From positions 1 to 64,000 of the forward strand of contig JAYEVH010000199.1 of NCBI GenBank assembly GCA_036346255.1: a stretch of 64,000 nucleotides of DNA. The letters are read 5' to 3'. This DNA is from Ampelocalamus luodianensis. Taxonomy: Eukaryota > Streptophyta > Magnoliopsida > Poales > Poaceae. Both the position numbers and the translations under genes were made by a program. Shown here piece after piece: positions 33,432-45,959 of the stretch (positions within the stretch are counted from its first letter, which is position 1; the number at the start of each line of letters is the position of its first letter). The notes beneath the pieces are model-generated. The model did no database searches, was not told the origin of the DNA, and saw only the letters and a program-made list of their open reading frames with translations.

Positions 33432-34855
33432 ATGATGATACTCTACGGATAATCCATGAACTACTGTGTCCCAACTCTAATTTGGCTGAGGATTTCTACC
33501 GTTCAAAGAAGTTGTTAGAGGGCCTTGGTATGCCATATGTGAAAATTAATATTTATTATAATAATTGAATGCTTTACTACAAAGATAATGAGCATAAAGA
33601 TAAGTATAACTTTGTGGTATCTCTCGCTATGAGGAAGACCATAATAAAATCCCACGTAAAGTCTTGCGGTATCTGCCCATTACTAATAGGATAGAAAGGT
33701 TGTATGCACATGAGGAGACATCAAAGCTAATGCAGTCGCACAAACAATCCACATCTGGTAATATAGTGCACCCTTGTGATGGTTTAGCATGGCAACAGTT
33801 CAACAGAGACTTTCCTGACTTTGCTAGAGATCTTAGAAATGTGTGACTCACTGTTGCAACTGATGGTTTCACGCCCTTCAGTCTGGGTGCTACTCCTTAC
33901 TCATGTTGGCCTGTCTTTGTCACTCCATTAAATCTTCCGCCAGGCAAGCTCATGAGGGCAGAATACATATTCCTTGCCCTTGTTATCCCTGGTCCTGGAC
34001 ATCCAGGAAAGAAATCGAATATTCTAATGCAACTGTTAGTTGATGAGCTACTCAAGTTGTGGGAGGGGGTAGAAACATGAGATGCTTCACCGAAGGAAAA
34101 ATTTACAATGAGGGCAGCCTATTCATGGTCCACTCATGATTTGCATTGACAGAAATGACAAGACAACAATACTTAAATGGTTTCAAGAACTCAAGTTCCC
34201 TGATGGGTATGCAGCCAACATTAGGAGGAGGGTAAACCTCTTGCAAAGGAAGATCTTTGGCTTAAAAAGCCATGACTAACATATCTTCATGGAATGCTTA
34301 CTCCCAGTTGCATTCCGTGGATTCGTTCTGGAAAATATATGGGTGTGTTTGGCTGAGCTTAGTTTTTTCTAAAGACAATTGTGTGCTAAAGAACTAAGCA
34401 AGGATGTCATATGTTCACTTGAAGAGAACATTGCAGTTCTTCTATGCAAATTAGAGAAGATATTCCCTCTGGGTTTCTTCAATCCTATGCAACATCTAAT
34501 TATACATCTTCCTTATGAGGCACGACTTAGAGGTCTTGTCCAGAATCGCTAGATGTATCCATACGAGAGGTAAAATTAGTATGTCTTCAATAGCCTTCTA
34601 ACTTTATACTGGCTCTTCATAAAGTCTTGGGCTGGTCCTTGCAGGTGTATTGGAAAGCTATGAAAAAAGGTACGAAATAAGACTCGTGTTGAGAGGTCCA
34701 TAGTTGAGGCTTACCTAGTAGAGGAGGCCACAAATTTCCTCTCACTTTATTTTAATCCCAATGTGAGATCATTTAGAAACAAGATTCCTTGATACCATGA
34801 TGGTGCATGTACCTTCGAAAGTTCATGCAACCTTGAAAATTTTCTTTCAACCGAT
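33432..34855 (+). pseudogene. TNP2-like CACTA transposase, 3' part
   Basis: Translated pieces match the Transposase_21 core of TNP2: LGMPYVKINI and MLYYKDNEHKD at 33520-33605, then GLAWQQFNRDFPDFA near 33780, ATDGFTPFSLG near 33860, YSCWPVFVTPLNLPPGK near 33900, and LALVIPGPGHPGKK near 33980. Several stops and frame changes break it (for example 33566 and 33845), and similarity fades after about 34700. It is a continuation of the 5' part across LTR H and is non-functional. Confidence 0.8.
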
Positions 34856-36300
34856 CAGTATGAAAACATTACATGTTGTCGACACGCTAACGTAGATTTT
34901 TCTTTCAAAAATGTTTTCTTTTTTAATCCCTGGTTGACTGACTGAAGATTTCCATGAATATTGGTGGAATTACAATTGGCTAGGGAATCCCCATGCTTGG
35001 CTAGTATCAACTGTTGCTTAATAAGATTCTCTGTTTTTTAGAAAAATGCAGACATTCATTCGCCACGCTAAAGTAGATCATGAAGATCAAGTGCTAGTAG
35101 AGTCAGACACCATGGGTTTGCTCTCGTGGTGTTTTCTATATTGCGTGTGTGTGTGGCATTTCTTGGAAAGATATTTTTTTAACGTGCGTGCTTATTTTCA
35201 TCTATGTATAAAATATCTTATTTTTCATGCATGTTAATTGTCCCGTTTCAAATAGGGCATTCGAATAAACCCATTTAACAAGTTTGTGTATTACTCCCAG
35301 CATTTTTTTTATTTGATGTTTTGTAGTTTTTCCTGTTTTCGAGACGTTACTTTGACAATTACTTTTAATAACTTTATATTAACTAGTCGGGAGCCCGTAC
35401 GTTGTAATGAAACTCAAATAAATATATTATAAGTTCAAATCCTAGAAAACCAATATGGACAAGGTTATTATCTCTACATATAAAAGTTGCATACATAATT
35501 TTTCATCTTATCAACAAGCAACATAGAATCTTATCACAAGTCATATGCACAGATGATCTATTTATCCATAGAAGATCATTTGAGCAACATACATGTGTAT
35601 GCACAAATTTACCTGAAAAGATCCCACCAACAAAAGAGCTAGGGAAGTAGATAGATGACACCATCACCATCAACTCCTTCATATAATGGTAAAGATATAT
35701 ACTAATAAAATTATTATATTATGTCCACATCGTGGTGTCATATCATGCTTACTTTTGACAGTTCCAAATGGATGGGACATTCGGGCACCAATTTTGTTTT
35801 TGTTTTTTTAAATCAATGGCTAAGAGTTGAGATGCCCTATTTGATAGGTACAGGTTTTTTTCCCACATAAATAGATGGATGACATTAACACATCATCATA
35901 AGAAAGCTTAGTTACCTAGTTAAATGGAAAGTTTGTTTACAATTCAACCATTATGTAGTTTTGTTTAAAGTGAATCAACATCAACCTTCATATATATGCT
36001 TTGTGAGGTTGTCCACAAATTATATGAAAAAAGGGCAAACATTTTAGGTGAGTGGTTTGCATATTTGGCATGGGTGTTTTCGGATTTTGCATATCTGCCG
36101 CTCATCAGTGCTAATTTTAACCATGGTGCAAGAAAGGGGGCCAGGAGAGATGTGTTTTATGCCATCTCGATTTGTCGACACAATTATGAGTTTGATCACT
36201 AGCAAATGGCTATTTTGCTCCAGTAGAGTGGTGCGTATATGACTTCACCTACTAGGGTTTAAATCTTGGTGTTCACCTTTACACACCCGTGAGTGCACTT
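34856..36300. repeat. Host repeat copy R2 (right part)
   Basis: Resembles R1 and R0 as noted there. A shorter SINE-like copy lies at 36216-36300. The copia remnant begins at about 36300. Confidence 0.6.
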
Positions 36301-36394
36301 ACATTGCCTCTAAAGTTGCAGATAGTATTGATATTGATCCGAACCAAAGTCCATGGCAGATTGCAAGAAGAGCTTAGCTTGGGTGACATGAAAA
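36301..36394 (+). pseudogene. Ty1/copia pol remnant, left piece
   Basis: One frame reads SKVADSIDIDPNQ and continues, once the TRIM array and one copy of its duplication are removed, into EAIKAEL at 38939. This is the stretch before the reverse transcriptase of copia polyproteins, where W..A...EL motifs precede the VF.P segment. Stops are present, so it is dead. Confidence 0.65.
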
Positions 36395-36927
36395 TGTTGG
36401 GATAGTCCCACATCGGTTGTGGAAGGAGACAGAGCACAATTTATAAGGGTGAGGGTGTACGCATCTATTAGGCTAATCTTTTGGGGGAGATGACCCAAGA
36501 CCCTTTGGTTGTTTCCTTTTAGTTGGGCTTGCAGCCTGATGACCTGGGCCAGGACGCTGGCTTAGCGGTCCGATGGCATTACGCAACAATTGATACCAGA
36601 GCCTAGGTTCCCGGATACACCTCTAGACCTCATTGTTGTATGAGGGGACCTCACGGTTGCCGGGGAGCGCACTCGATGTGTGAGGGTGAGATTTGTTGGG
36701 ATAGTCCCACATTGGTTGTTGGAAGAGACAAGTATGATTTATAAGGGTGAGAGTGTACCCATATGCTAGGCTTGTCTTTTGGGGGGGAGATGGCCTAAGA
36801 CCCCTTGGTTGTTGCTTTGTAGTTCGGCTTGCGGGTATAGAGGCCTAACGACTTGGGACGAAGATCCACATCTAGCGGTCCCAGGATCGGACTTTGGTTT
36901 AGAGGTCTGATGGCATTGCGCAACAAT

Positions 36928-36939
36928 TGGTATCAGAGC
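36928..36939 (+). other. Primer-binding site in the TRIM array
   Basis: TGGTATCAGAGC, intact, just after the second LTR unit. Confidence 0.85.
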
Positions 36940-37200
36940 ACAAGTTCACGGATATATCTCCAGACCTCATGGTTGTAAGAGGGGACCTTATAGTTGTCGG
37001 GGAGCACACCTAATGTGTGAGCAGGACTTTTTTTCGGGATAGTCCTAGATCGAATGTGAGAAGAGACATAGCTCAATTTATAAGGTTGAGGGTGTACACA
37101 CCTATCAACCTAGTCTTTTGGGAGGAGATGGCCCCATACCCCTTTGGTTGTTGCTCTGTAGTTGGGCTTGTGAGTATAGCGGCCCAATGACCTAGGACCG

Positions 37201-38480
37201 TGTTGGTGCTCATTTTATATGCTTTCCTCGTCCCATATTATTATCATTTACCTCAGTAGTTGTGCTAAATTGTGCCATTTGGCAACTAACCCTAGCGAAA
37301 TCTGGAGTTATGTTGTATTTCACTTATTTCGCAGAAAATTGGCTAAAAAGAGCCGATAAAGATCTTACTTTGGAAAATGTGCAAACATATACTTCATCAA
37401 ATCATAAATTGGAGGTTACCATGATGTCCACCTCGTCGATCTGATCGAAACACATATATTATTTGCTCAAATAGAAGGTCGGGAACAAAAGGTACAAAGT
37501 CTGGAAGTTGTCAAAGCGCGGCTTATCAGGCCCCTATGACGCTCGGTGCTGGGCTTGCGCCGACTATCTCTTTGGGCCCCGAGACACCCTTTTCGGCCTG
37601 AATTAAGCCTTGGTCACTTGGGAAACTCTTGCGCCGCCCGGCGGACCACCTTCAGAGACCACGTTTCTTTCCACACAAGTTCAGGGCACCTCTCCCTTGA
37701 GCCTATATAAGCACAACAAGACCCCCTATGAAAATCAATCAATAAATCCTAGAGAGTAAAGTTCTGAAGCTAAGAATTTGTCAAGCCAGGAGGAGAAGTC
37801 ATCGAGGAAGTGCGACCAGTGCTAACCGCTAAGGTTGCGCTTGCGGCGAGCGGTGATACACCCTGTGCTGATCGGCGCCTAGAGCTCCTTTGCAGTGACG
37901 ACTTCCCCTTCTATCCCCACTTCTTCCTTGATGTTTCCTTGAACCAATGGTGGGTAGATCTTGTTCTTCCCCTACGGTTCTGTTGATCTTGCGATGTAAT
38001 CAACACTAGTGTTATCTATGATGCTTATGGTACTTTATTACTTCGATTAGTCTATTTGATATTGAGTTATTTTGTTGATTTCTAGAATCAACTTATTAGT
38101 TGCTAGATTGAAACATGGTGTTTGGATTTAGTCAACTAATCTATATCAAATAGTACAGAGCTTGCTATGCTTAGGTTAGCCTTATCACGTGATAGGTAAA
38201 TAGGTGAAAAATGTAGTATTGATTTGTATGGTGGCAGCAATCTTAGCCTAGTACCAATTCATAGTATACTTTGTCGATTTATGTGTAAGTGAACCTCGCC
38301 TAGGGGAAGATCTATTTAGTCTTGGTAGAACCTTAGTGATTTCTATTCTCTTGTAATTTAGTTCTTGAGATTAAATCTTTCATACAACTTTCTTGTTAGT
38401 ATTAATTGTCAGCCTTAGTTGTAAACCCAACTGTTCCCTATGATCGATAACCATGGATACTCAGGTGAAAAGCTACAACA
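37201..38480. mobile_element. Solo LTR I inside the TRIM array
   Basis: It begins TGTTGGTGCTC, ends GCTACAACA and is flanked by GACCG and GACCC, a 5-bp duplication with one mismatch. A TATA-like CCTATATAAGC lies near 37702, suggesting plus orientation. No interior or partner LTR is present. Confidence 0.75.
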
Positions 38481-38933
38481 GACCCGTGCTTTGTGGTTAT
38501 CATTGTACGTGCATAGATCGTGTTAACAAGACAAGACGTTGGTTTAGCTATCCTAGGATCAGATGCTCATTTAATGATTCAATGGCATTGCACAAAAATT
38601 GGCATCAGACCCCATGTTCTCGGATACATCTCCAAGCCTCATGATTGTATGAGGGGACCTCGCGGTTGGCGGGGAGCACACTCGATCTGTGAGGGGGAGA
38701 TTTGTTGGGATAGTACGACAACGGTTGTGTGGGGGAGACAGAGCATGATTTACACAGGTGTGGGTATATGCACCTATTAGGCTAGTCTTTTTGGGGGAGA
38801 TGGCCCAAGACCCCTTGGTTGTTGCTCTGTAGTGGTCTTGCGGGTTTAACGGCCTAACAACATGAGGCTAGGACGCTGGATTAGTGGGCTAGGGATCGAA
38901 CGTAGGTTTAGCAATCGGATGGCGTTGCACAAT

Positions 38934-39681
38934 AAAAAGAAGCAATTAAGGCAGAATTATGCTTGCTAAATAAGATAGAAGTGTTTGGACCAGTAGCTTG
39001 CACCCCTCCCAAAGTATTCCCTCCCATGAGATATAATTGTGTGTTTGTCCGTGGTCATCTGTTGTTTGCAAGATACAAAGCGAGGCTAGTGGCACAAGGG
39101 TTCACGCAGAGGCCTAACATCGATTATGATGAGACCTAATCTCCTGTTGTGAGTGGAATACTTTTGGTACTTGGTATCTATGGTAGTGAATATGAATTTG
39201 AAAATGCAGTTGATGGATGTAGGGACCACATATTTGTATTGATCATTGGATATGGATATTTATATGAAAGTTCAAGGAGGAATTAAAATACCAAATCCTA
39301 AAGCAAATCACAATATGTATAATGTCGAATTGCAGAGGTGGTTGTATGGGTTAAAATAATATGGTAGAATGTGGTATAACCGGTTGAGTGACTTTCTCCT
39401 AAAGAAAGGTTATGCTAAGAATTATAATTGTCCCTGCGTGTTCGTCGAGAAGACCCATAATGGATTCTGTATCATTTCTGTATATGTTGATGATCTGAAT
39501 ATCATTGGAACCGCAAAATACATTAAGGAAGCTAGCTCTTACCTTAAGACAGAGTTTGAGATGATAATTTGGGCAAGACTAGGTTTTTCTTACACTTGCA
39601 ACTAGAGCATTTCCCTAGAGAAATATTAGTACACCGGTTTGCTTATACAAAGATGGTATTAGAGAAATTTAATATGGATAT
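38934..39681 (+). pseudogene. Ty1/copia reverse transcriptase remnant
   Basis: Pieces match the copia RT: EAIKAEL and IEVFGPVACTPP, then RYKARLVAQGFTQRPNIDYD near 39080, and after a gap WYNRLSDFLLKKGYAKN with YVDDLNIIGT (39369-39605). YVDD is the copia catalytic motif; copia RTs copy the element RNA in virus-like particles. Frameshifts and stops separate the pieces, and LTR C cuts it at 39682. Confidence 0.8.
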
Positions 39682-40893
39682 TGTAATACCCTGAACGTCG
39701 TTTCGGCTTCGGATTTAAATTAATCGCAGAGTCGCCCGGTTTTTCGGTAAAGCGCGGGAAGGGAAGAAATATATTTTTTTTTGGTTTTAGCTAAAGTGAA
39801 AGAAATATAGAAAAGAATGTATTCTTTTTTTTTTAAATAAATCCTTTTCTGGACAGGCCGGAGGGTGGGCCTGCCACCTTGGGCCGGAGGCCCAAGGGTG
39901 GCCAAACCCACCCCTCCAACCCTAGCCGCCCCACCTCTTTTCCTCCCCCCCTATTTCGCAGCCCCTCCCTTCCCCTTTCCCTTTCCCAGCCGCCACCCCT
40001 TCCCCCTCCCTTCCCCCATGGGTGCTGCCATTGGTGCAAAGGAGAAGAAGGAGAAGAGAAGGAAGGGAAGGAAGAGAGAAAGAGGAGATGAAAAAGAGGG
40101 TGATCCCCAAGGTTAGGTAATTTCCCCTCACCCCAATCCCTCTATTTTATGCTGTATTTAGGGTTCTTGGTCCAAGTTTTGTGGGGATTAGCATTTTAGA
40201 AACCCCCAATTAGAGAATCCTCATTGCACGCTCAGATTGATTCGCGCAGATCTTCTGCTGTTCGTGCGATTTAGACCCTAATACGATTTTTCCGAGGTCT
40301 CCCAAAAGGAAAACGTGTAGGACGACGATACGCATCTACTTTATTTTTCAGATTTATTGGCCGCGTAATTTAGTCGTACAGGATCTGGAATCTCGCTGTC
40401 CATCGGGGTTGCGAGCGAGGATAGACCGCTGTTCAGATGGGAATTAGGGATAGTAGATGAATTCTATATTTTGGCCACCATTGAGAAAGTTGTAGGAATT
40501 TAGTAAGCTAGATTCTGCATAAAAATCAGAATTTTTAGAGCCATACTCTGTTGTTGGGAAGCTTTTGAACCTGACTGTCCTGACCGACAAAACAGGGGAT
40601 GTTTTCTGTTTTGAGCATTTAGTTACACCATGCTAAGAACAAAATAAAAATATATGATCTACATGAAAAGTGTAGGTATTTAAGTGAGGAATCCAGATAT
40701 ATATATCTTTTGCTGTGATTAGTCTTATATTTTTAAAGATAGGAAAATGTTAAGCAGCGCACTGCAGTGGGGATATTGTAGAACCGTTAAGCGGGAATGG
40801 ATGTTGTGGGATTTCGGGGCTTAGCGACACCTTTGCTTCTTAAGAATCATTTTTGATTGCTGTTGTATGATGCTGAGGTGTACTTTTGAACAG

Positions 40894-42160
40894 GTGGTTT
40901 TGCTCCTGATAAATGCGTGATTGCGTCGCCAGCGGTAGAGGCAAGTAAATGTAGCGGTTGTGCTACGGTTTAACCCGTTATTCTTAGTACTTGCACTATG
41001 TATGATTGACGTAATGTTAAATGATATGCCATGGTTACATGTTTTCTAAGTAAGAATGTGGTAGCAAGATATTAATCAATTGCTATGTTTGGATGAGTTT
41101 GGGTAGTATTGTGGTAATTTGCTTAATGAGCCAAATGCGGAATATGAAAATAAACTCAATGTGGATATGTTGATAATTCCTTGTGGTTACATTCATGATG
41201 ATCATGTTGTGGTCTATGTGGTAGAATTCCCTTTAGATCGACTGATTTTGATCTTGGTGAATCGAGTGGGGGTTATGTGGTAATGGTCTTATGACACAAT
41301 GGTATTGTGCTTAATGAGACACATGTGGATTATGAGGAAGTATTCATGATGAGTATGTTGTTGACCTTCGTGGTTAAATTCTTGTGGTTTATGATAATCA
41401 TATCATTCATGACATGTCATAACATTTGCATTGTGGATGTCGCCGCTTATAGCCGCGACCGTACCGGAACAACATCGTGCATTGCCGTAGCACGATGCAC
41501 ACTTTTACCTTATTGGGTAAAGGTGCAGTGGAGCATAGCATGCATATGCATTACATTGTGTAAAGATCATTTGCATACTTATGCAATATATTGAGATGAA
41601 GTTATTTTGCAAACAAACGCAACTTCATAGTTGCAATGTGGAAATTGACTCATGAGAGTCTCTTGTGGTATGAGTAATGTGGTTGTGGTTGTGGAATGGG
41701 GTTCATCCCTTGTGGTATGGTAGAGGTTGTGATTGTGGCATGAGATTCTTCTCTCTTGTGGTAATTGTTGATAGCAGTTGTGGATGCGAGAAATAGTAAA
41801 GTTATGAGGTAAAACATGTTAATACTTTATTGTCATTGGTAGTGGTAGTGGTGAATAATATGAAGCAGTTGATCAAGATTCAATTGTTAATATTTTACTA
41901 TCATTGGTAGTAAATATGGTTGAGGCTATAATTGTGATCATTATGGGAATTGGATATTGATGCTTAATATCTTTGTAGTTTAATTAGCTTGTAAATGAAT
42001 GTGGATTCACATTATGGATGTGGACATATGGATACTTTAATGATGTTGTATATTTATTGGTAGTCTGAATAGCCTGTTAAACAGTTTGCTTGCTGAGATT
42101 TTTATCTCACCCTTGTTCCCCCCCCTACAGGAGATTGTTGAGCATTCATGGGATGGGTAG
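40894..42160 (+). other. Candidate spliced LTR module in C
   Basis: The mini-exon candidate (40894-40940, 47 nt) follows TTGAACAG and ends GTAGAG before GCAAGTAAAT. The second putative intron (40941-42130, 1190 nt) ends in a C/T run and ACAG. The last block (42131-42160) reads EIVEHSWDG then stop, in phase with an open mini-exon reading that ends SPAVE. The first donor is unclear (CAAGGTTAG|GTAATT is possible). Confidence 0.4.
41455..41630 (+). repeat. Hairpin array in LTR C
   Basis: Inverted repeats include ATCGTGCAT...GCACGAT, TTTACC...GGTAAA, TTGCATACTTATGCAA and GATGAAGTT...AACTTCAT. The sequence differs from D and E, but the position in the LTR is the same. Confidence 0.65.
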
Positions 42161-42481
42161 AGCGGCACCACAATAATGCACTTGGTTCATCAACTCATGT
42201 TGTAATAAAGTCGATGAAATTCTAGCCAAATGCTTAACTATTTGTGGATGATTATGTTATTTAATAAGGATGGACTTGTGAACCATTCTTTGATTAATCC
42301 GCTAGAGGTTGTTTAATTATTGAAATTGTTACCGTTATCTTTATTCCCTTAGTTGTTTATGCTTCCGCTTAATGCTTCTTGTCTAGAGATGTTGCCGAAA
42401 TAATTTATCTTGAAATTATTGGCTAGCTGTAGAGTGGTTTAGTAGCATTCCAGGGTAATGTGGGTCCTGGGGTGCTACAGT

Positions 42482-42493
42482 TGGTATCAGAGC
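42482..42493 (+). other. Primer-binding site of C
   Basis: TGGTATCAGAGC, two bases after the LTR. Confidence 0.92.
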
Positions 42494-45400
42494 AGGCTTT
42501 AGGTCCGTGGTAATTAAAAATATTAAATTAACACCTTTGGTGCAGTGAGGATGGGATGGGTCAAGCATTGCATTCATGCTTTGACATGTTATATTGATTA
42601 TTCATGCTATGAGATAATCTTGTATGTTTATGTGTTGATTCTATGACTACTATGAGTGAGGATAGTCAACGATAAGAGGTAGGGTTTGCGGCTGTTGCCT
42701 TGGGCATTGCCAGTTTATACCCCGTTCGTGGTACGGGGATATTGATGCAGTTACCTCGGGTAACTTAGTTGCGGATGTCATGGGTAAGTTTCTTAAAAAA
42801 AAGTGTTATCCTCCTTGAATTGATATTGGACAATTCTTGGCCTATTGCACTTAATGATTTTCTCTTGGGTTAGCTGTTTATTGCAGTTGTTGGGTGTCAA
42901 TAGGCCTCCAATTGTTCTTGAGACCAAGTATTGTTTCTTTCTGATTGATGGGTTGTTTGACTGCTCGTGAGCAGTGCTTTTGGAGAGACTGGTATTTTCC
43001 GTGTTGTTCCATCTTTCTTGCTGGAAAACATGACTCTTGTGTTTCGTTTGATATTTTGAGAGAGAATCAAAGCTTTATGTGGGAAGTTCATTAACTTGTG
43101 GAAGCATTGGCTCTATGCATTTGTTTTGAAGTTTGATTTCTCTCTAGAAGGGAGTGTTAAAACCCCTTTGTGATGTTTTGTTGTGTTTAAGTAGTAGGTG
43201 GAAATTATGTAAATAATTGATAGATTGTGAATTATGAAGTTGAAAAGTTAGCGTGGTACATCATTAATTTCTACTAACATCCTTAGAAGTGAAGTTGATT
43301 AATATGATGTTGTCCTGTTGTAGTTTCTTGAAGATTTGTGGCTAAGAATTTAGCGATACATGTGTAGAACTCATGCATTTATTAAGGAATATGAAAAACA
43401 ATTGTTTTGACTATTGTAGTTGTTTAATTTTCCCAACTTGTTGGATAGATTGGATTGATCGATCTTAAGTAATTAATCTGACCATTCAGGATGGTCAAGT
43501 AAGGAGGTGTTGGAATATTGCCTTAATAAGATTAACCTTTAAAATGTTCTCTCTTTACATACTTGATGAGCATGTACAACTGTTAAATTTATGTAACTTT
43601 TACCATGCTAAATTGTTGAAATATGTATAAAGAAATGAATGAAGGTTGATGTATTGACTTGTGGAATCTGGTCCTATAAAGCTGGTATTATTGATGTTTA
43701 AAGTTATTTTGTTTTAATATCTTAACATAAGGTGGAGTATTGAATCTGTGCTCTTTAGTGTCTTTGTGATTGCAAAATAGAGATAAGATCATTAATGCTA
43801 TGCTGATAAAAAAAAAATCAATTATTAACAGCAATGGCTATAGTGTAATTAATTTTTGCTAAACTAGAGTTGAGCATCAGTACGAGATAAATGTATGAAA
43901 TCTAATAAGAGACTTATACTAGCATATTTTGTGAGGTTGTTATGTTCTAATATCATCTTGTTAAAGAGTTTGTTTTAATATGATGGCTTATGCACTAGGT
44001 TTTCCTAGATTAAGTAGTTGGAATCTTATTTGGATAATAAGAACATGATGAAGTGATTTATGGTGTTCCTTTTGGAAAAATATGAAGGAGTGAGATGATA
44101 TGATGATTTTTGCAAAGAATATTTTATCTTGTTGTGAATACAATCGATAGCATGTAGTTGTGATTATGGTGTTGAATGTTTAAAAAAATAAAGGAATTTG
44201 TTAATTCCATGATACTAATTGAATGGAAGGGTGTGAGATTTGCGGTTGGGTTCTTTTTGGACCTTATGACTTGTGTCATAGTCGAGGTTGCTCTGAGTAA
44301 AGCGACGTGTTGATTGATCTTATCTTGTGTTTTCCAACCTCATTGCTATTTGTTATTCTTTTGGTCTTTTGGCTACTGTGATGATAACCATTTTCTGTAT
44401 GCTGAAATTTATTTCTTCTTACCTCTTCTTCTAAGAACATGGTAATTGTTGTGGGTTGCGAAGCCTTTTGTTGCGTGATGACAACTTAATAGTGGTAGTC
44501 TAGTGATGTTTTGTGGGAGCCTTAAATATCACAATGTTTAAGATACAATGGATAATATATTATTTCCATGGAATAATCCTTGAGAAGGATATGTTTTAAA
44601 TAGAATGTTTATCTTGGAGCCAAGCGATTTATTGATGTTAAGAAATGAGTGTTTGTTAATTGTGTTATAGTAGGGTGTTCACTGAGGTTTTCCCTATCTT
44701 ATATGGGAAGTTGGTTGTAAGAACTTGGAAGTGAGTTTGGGCTTCACTTTTGTTATGCTAGAATTTTTTTAGAGGCCCAGTGTCTCTGTGATGGAATAGT
44801 GGTTGAGTAGAATCCAAATAGTGTGATGATCGGGATAGCATCCTTGAGGTGCAGTAAATGAGTATGTGTGGGTGTGTTATGAATCCCGAGTTGTTATCCT
44901 TAAGGGACTGAAGTGCGTTAGGAATTATTTGTCAAAATAATTTTGTTGGTCGTGGTTTTGGGATAGAGTATGATTTGTGGGGCCAGTAGAGTCTATCTAC
45001 AATGGTGTAGATGATGTAATCAATTGAGCTAATTGTTGAGTTGGCCAACTTGAGATAAATGAGTTGGTGTGTTGGGCAATGACTTGGAAATCCTTGGTTC
45101 AAAGAAGTTAAATTATTAAAAGAAATAGATTGGGAAATTATTGTTATCTCAAGTAGTGAGATGCTCTCTTGATTCTTGTTTATGTTGTGTGTTTATGGCA
45201 GAGGCCATTTGCAAAATTGAATTGTGTTTATGTTGAGGCGTAGTCTTTTCCAGTTAGGAAAAGAAATTGATTGTTTTGGTCTGTCGAGTGATTTTCACTC
45301 TTAGCTTAGGTGGTGTGGTTTCTCCAATTGTCTACCTGGAGAGTGGAAGATGTTTTGTGGTAAATCCTTTGATTTGGATCGTGGTCCTTTGAAGGAAAAC

Positions 45401-45950
45401 TAGTTGCTAGTGTGATGCTTGATAATCCTTTTCTCTTCTGTTATTGGGTTATATTTGTAAAATATATCGTTGTGCTTCTAGTAGAATTATGTGAGTGGAA
45501 TTTGTGATCAAATTCTTGAAAATGGGTATAATGTGTTATCCTGAGTATATTTAATAAGAGGAAAGTGTTTTAAGAAAGAGGATGGTTTTAGAAAGTGGTC
45601 TTAATAGTTATTGCAGGAATTTTTGCCAATGGCAGGACCTGTTGGCCGCTCAGAGCTGACCAAAGAGTTATGCGGATGTTCAGCTTAGACCAACGTGAAT
45701 TGTGAACTCGCCAGAACTGGCCGTGAGGAAGAGGGCCATCAAGTATGTGAAGGCCCTCGGACGAATCGATCCGGCGGGAGACGATGTGGAACCTTGAAGA
45801 CCGGATGCATAAGAAGAGCCCGAGCTCTTGAGCCGAAAGAGTACCGTAGTTATGGTTTCCTTGGGATGCTCTATCCTTTGGTTTTATTTCCTTGATTGTT
45901 CTTTTGTCTCGTTCGTTGAGGAGTTAAATTCGAGGACGAATCCTTTTAGG
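42494..45950 (+). mobile_element. Non-coding interior of element C
   Basis: About 3.5 kb, AT-rich, without gag or pol motifs. It follows the same layout as the D interior, including an early gradient around 42660-42790 and a CTTCTTCTAAGAA phrase at 44420. A small open frame at 45695-45895 is not recognised. C appears non-autonomous. Confidence 0.65.
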
Positions 45951-45959
45951 TGGGGAGAA
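45951..45959 (+). other. Polypurine tract of C
   Basis: TGGGGAGAA just before the 3' LTR, after the phrase GAGGACGAATCC. Confidence 0.7.

Larger units (their letters stand above)
29526..34855 (+). mobile_element. Decayed CACTA transposon (CACTA-2)
   Basis: The left end CACTACTAGAGAATTG is followed by subterminal motifs built on CCGAC and ACGGTT. A TNP2-type transposase pseudogene lies within. TCA precedes the end (29523-29525) and recurs at 34856-34858, where homology to R1 resumes, which suggests the original 3-bp duplication. The expected inverted CACTA end is missing on the right, so that terminus was lost. Solo LTR H is nested inside. Confidence 0.65.
36395..38933 (+). mobile_element. 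Tandem TRIM-like array with four LTR units
   Basis: The unit is a short LTR starting TGTTGGGATAGTCCCACAT, ending GCAACA, then a Met-tRNA primer site, then a roughly 105-nt spacer. LTR copies are at 36395-36588, 36694-36925, about 37033-38596 (split by solo LTR I) and 38703-38933. Primer sites follow at about 36591, 36928 and 38599, increasingly degraded. No protein is encoded, as in terminal-repeat retrotransposons in miniature. Flanks GAAAA and TAAAA are a probable duplication for the whole array, since the copia frame joins across it. Confidence 0.75.
39682..42479 (+). mobile_element. 5' LTR of element C
   Basis: It runs from TGTAATACCCTG to GGGGTGCTACA (2.8 kb), followed by a primer site. 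GATAT (39677-39681) should be the duplication; its partner is beyond the window. Order inside: GC-rich block (39850-40030), purine-rich tract (40038-40099), AT-rich stretch, mini-exon candidate, hairpins (41440-41640), GAGAT...ATCTC hairpin and an acceptor-like CTACAG. Confidence 0.88.

Noticed and set aside
36395..38933. CRISPR-like or satellite array
   Set aside because: The repeats are about 200 bases, diverged, and carry LTR edges and primer sites, which fits TRIM units.
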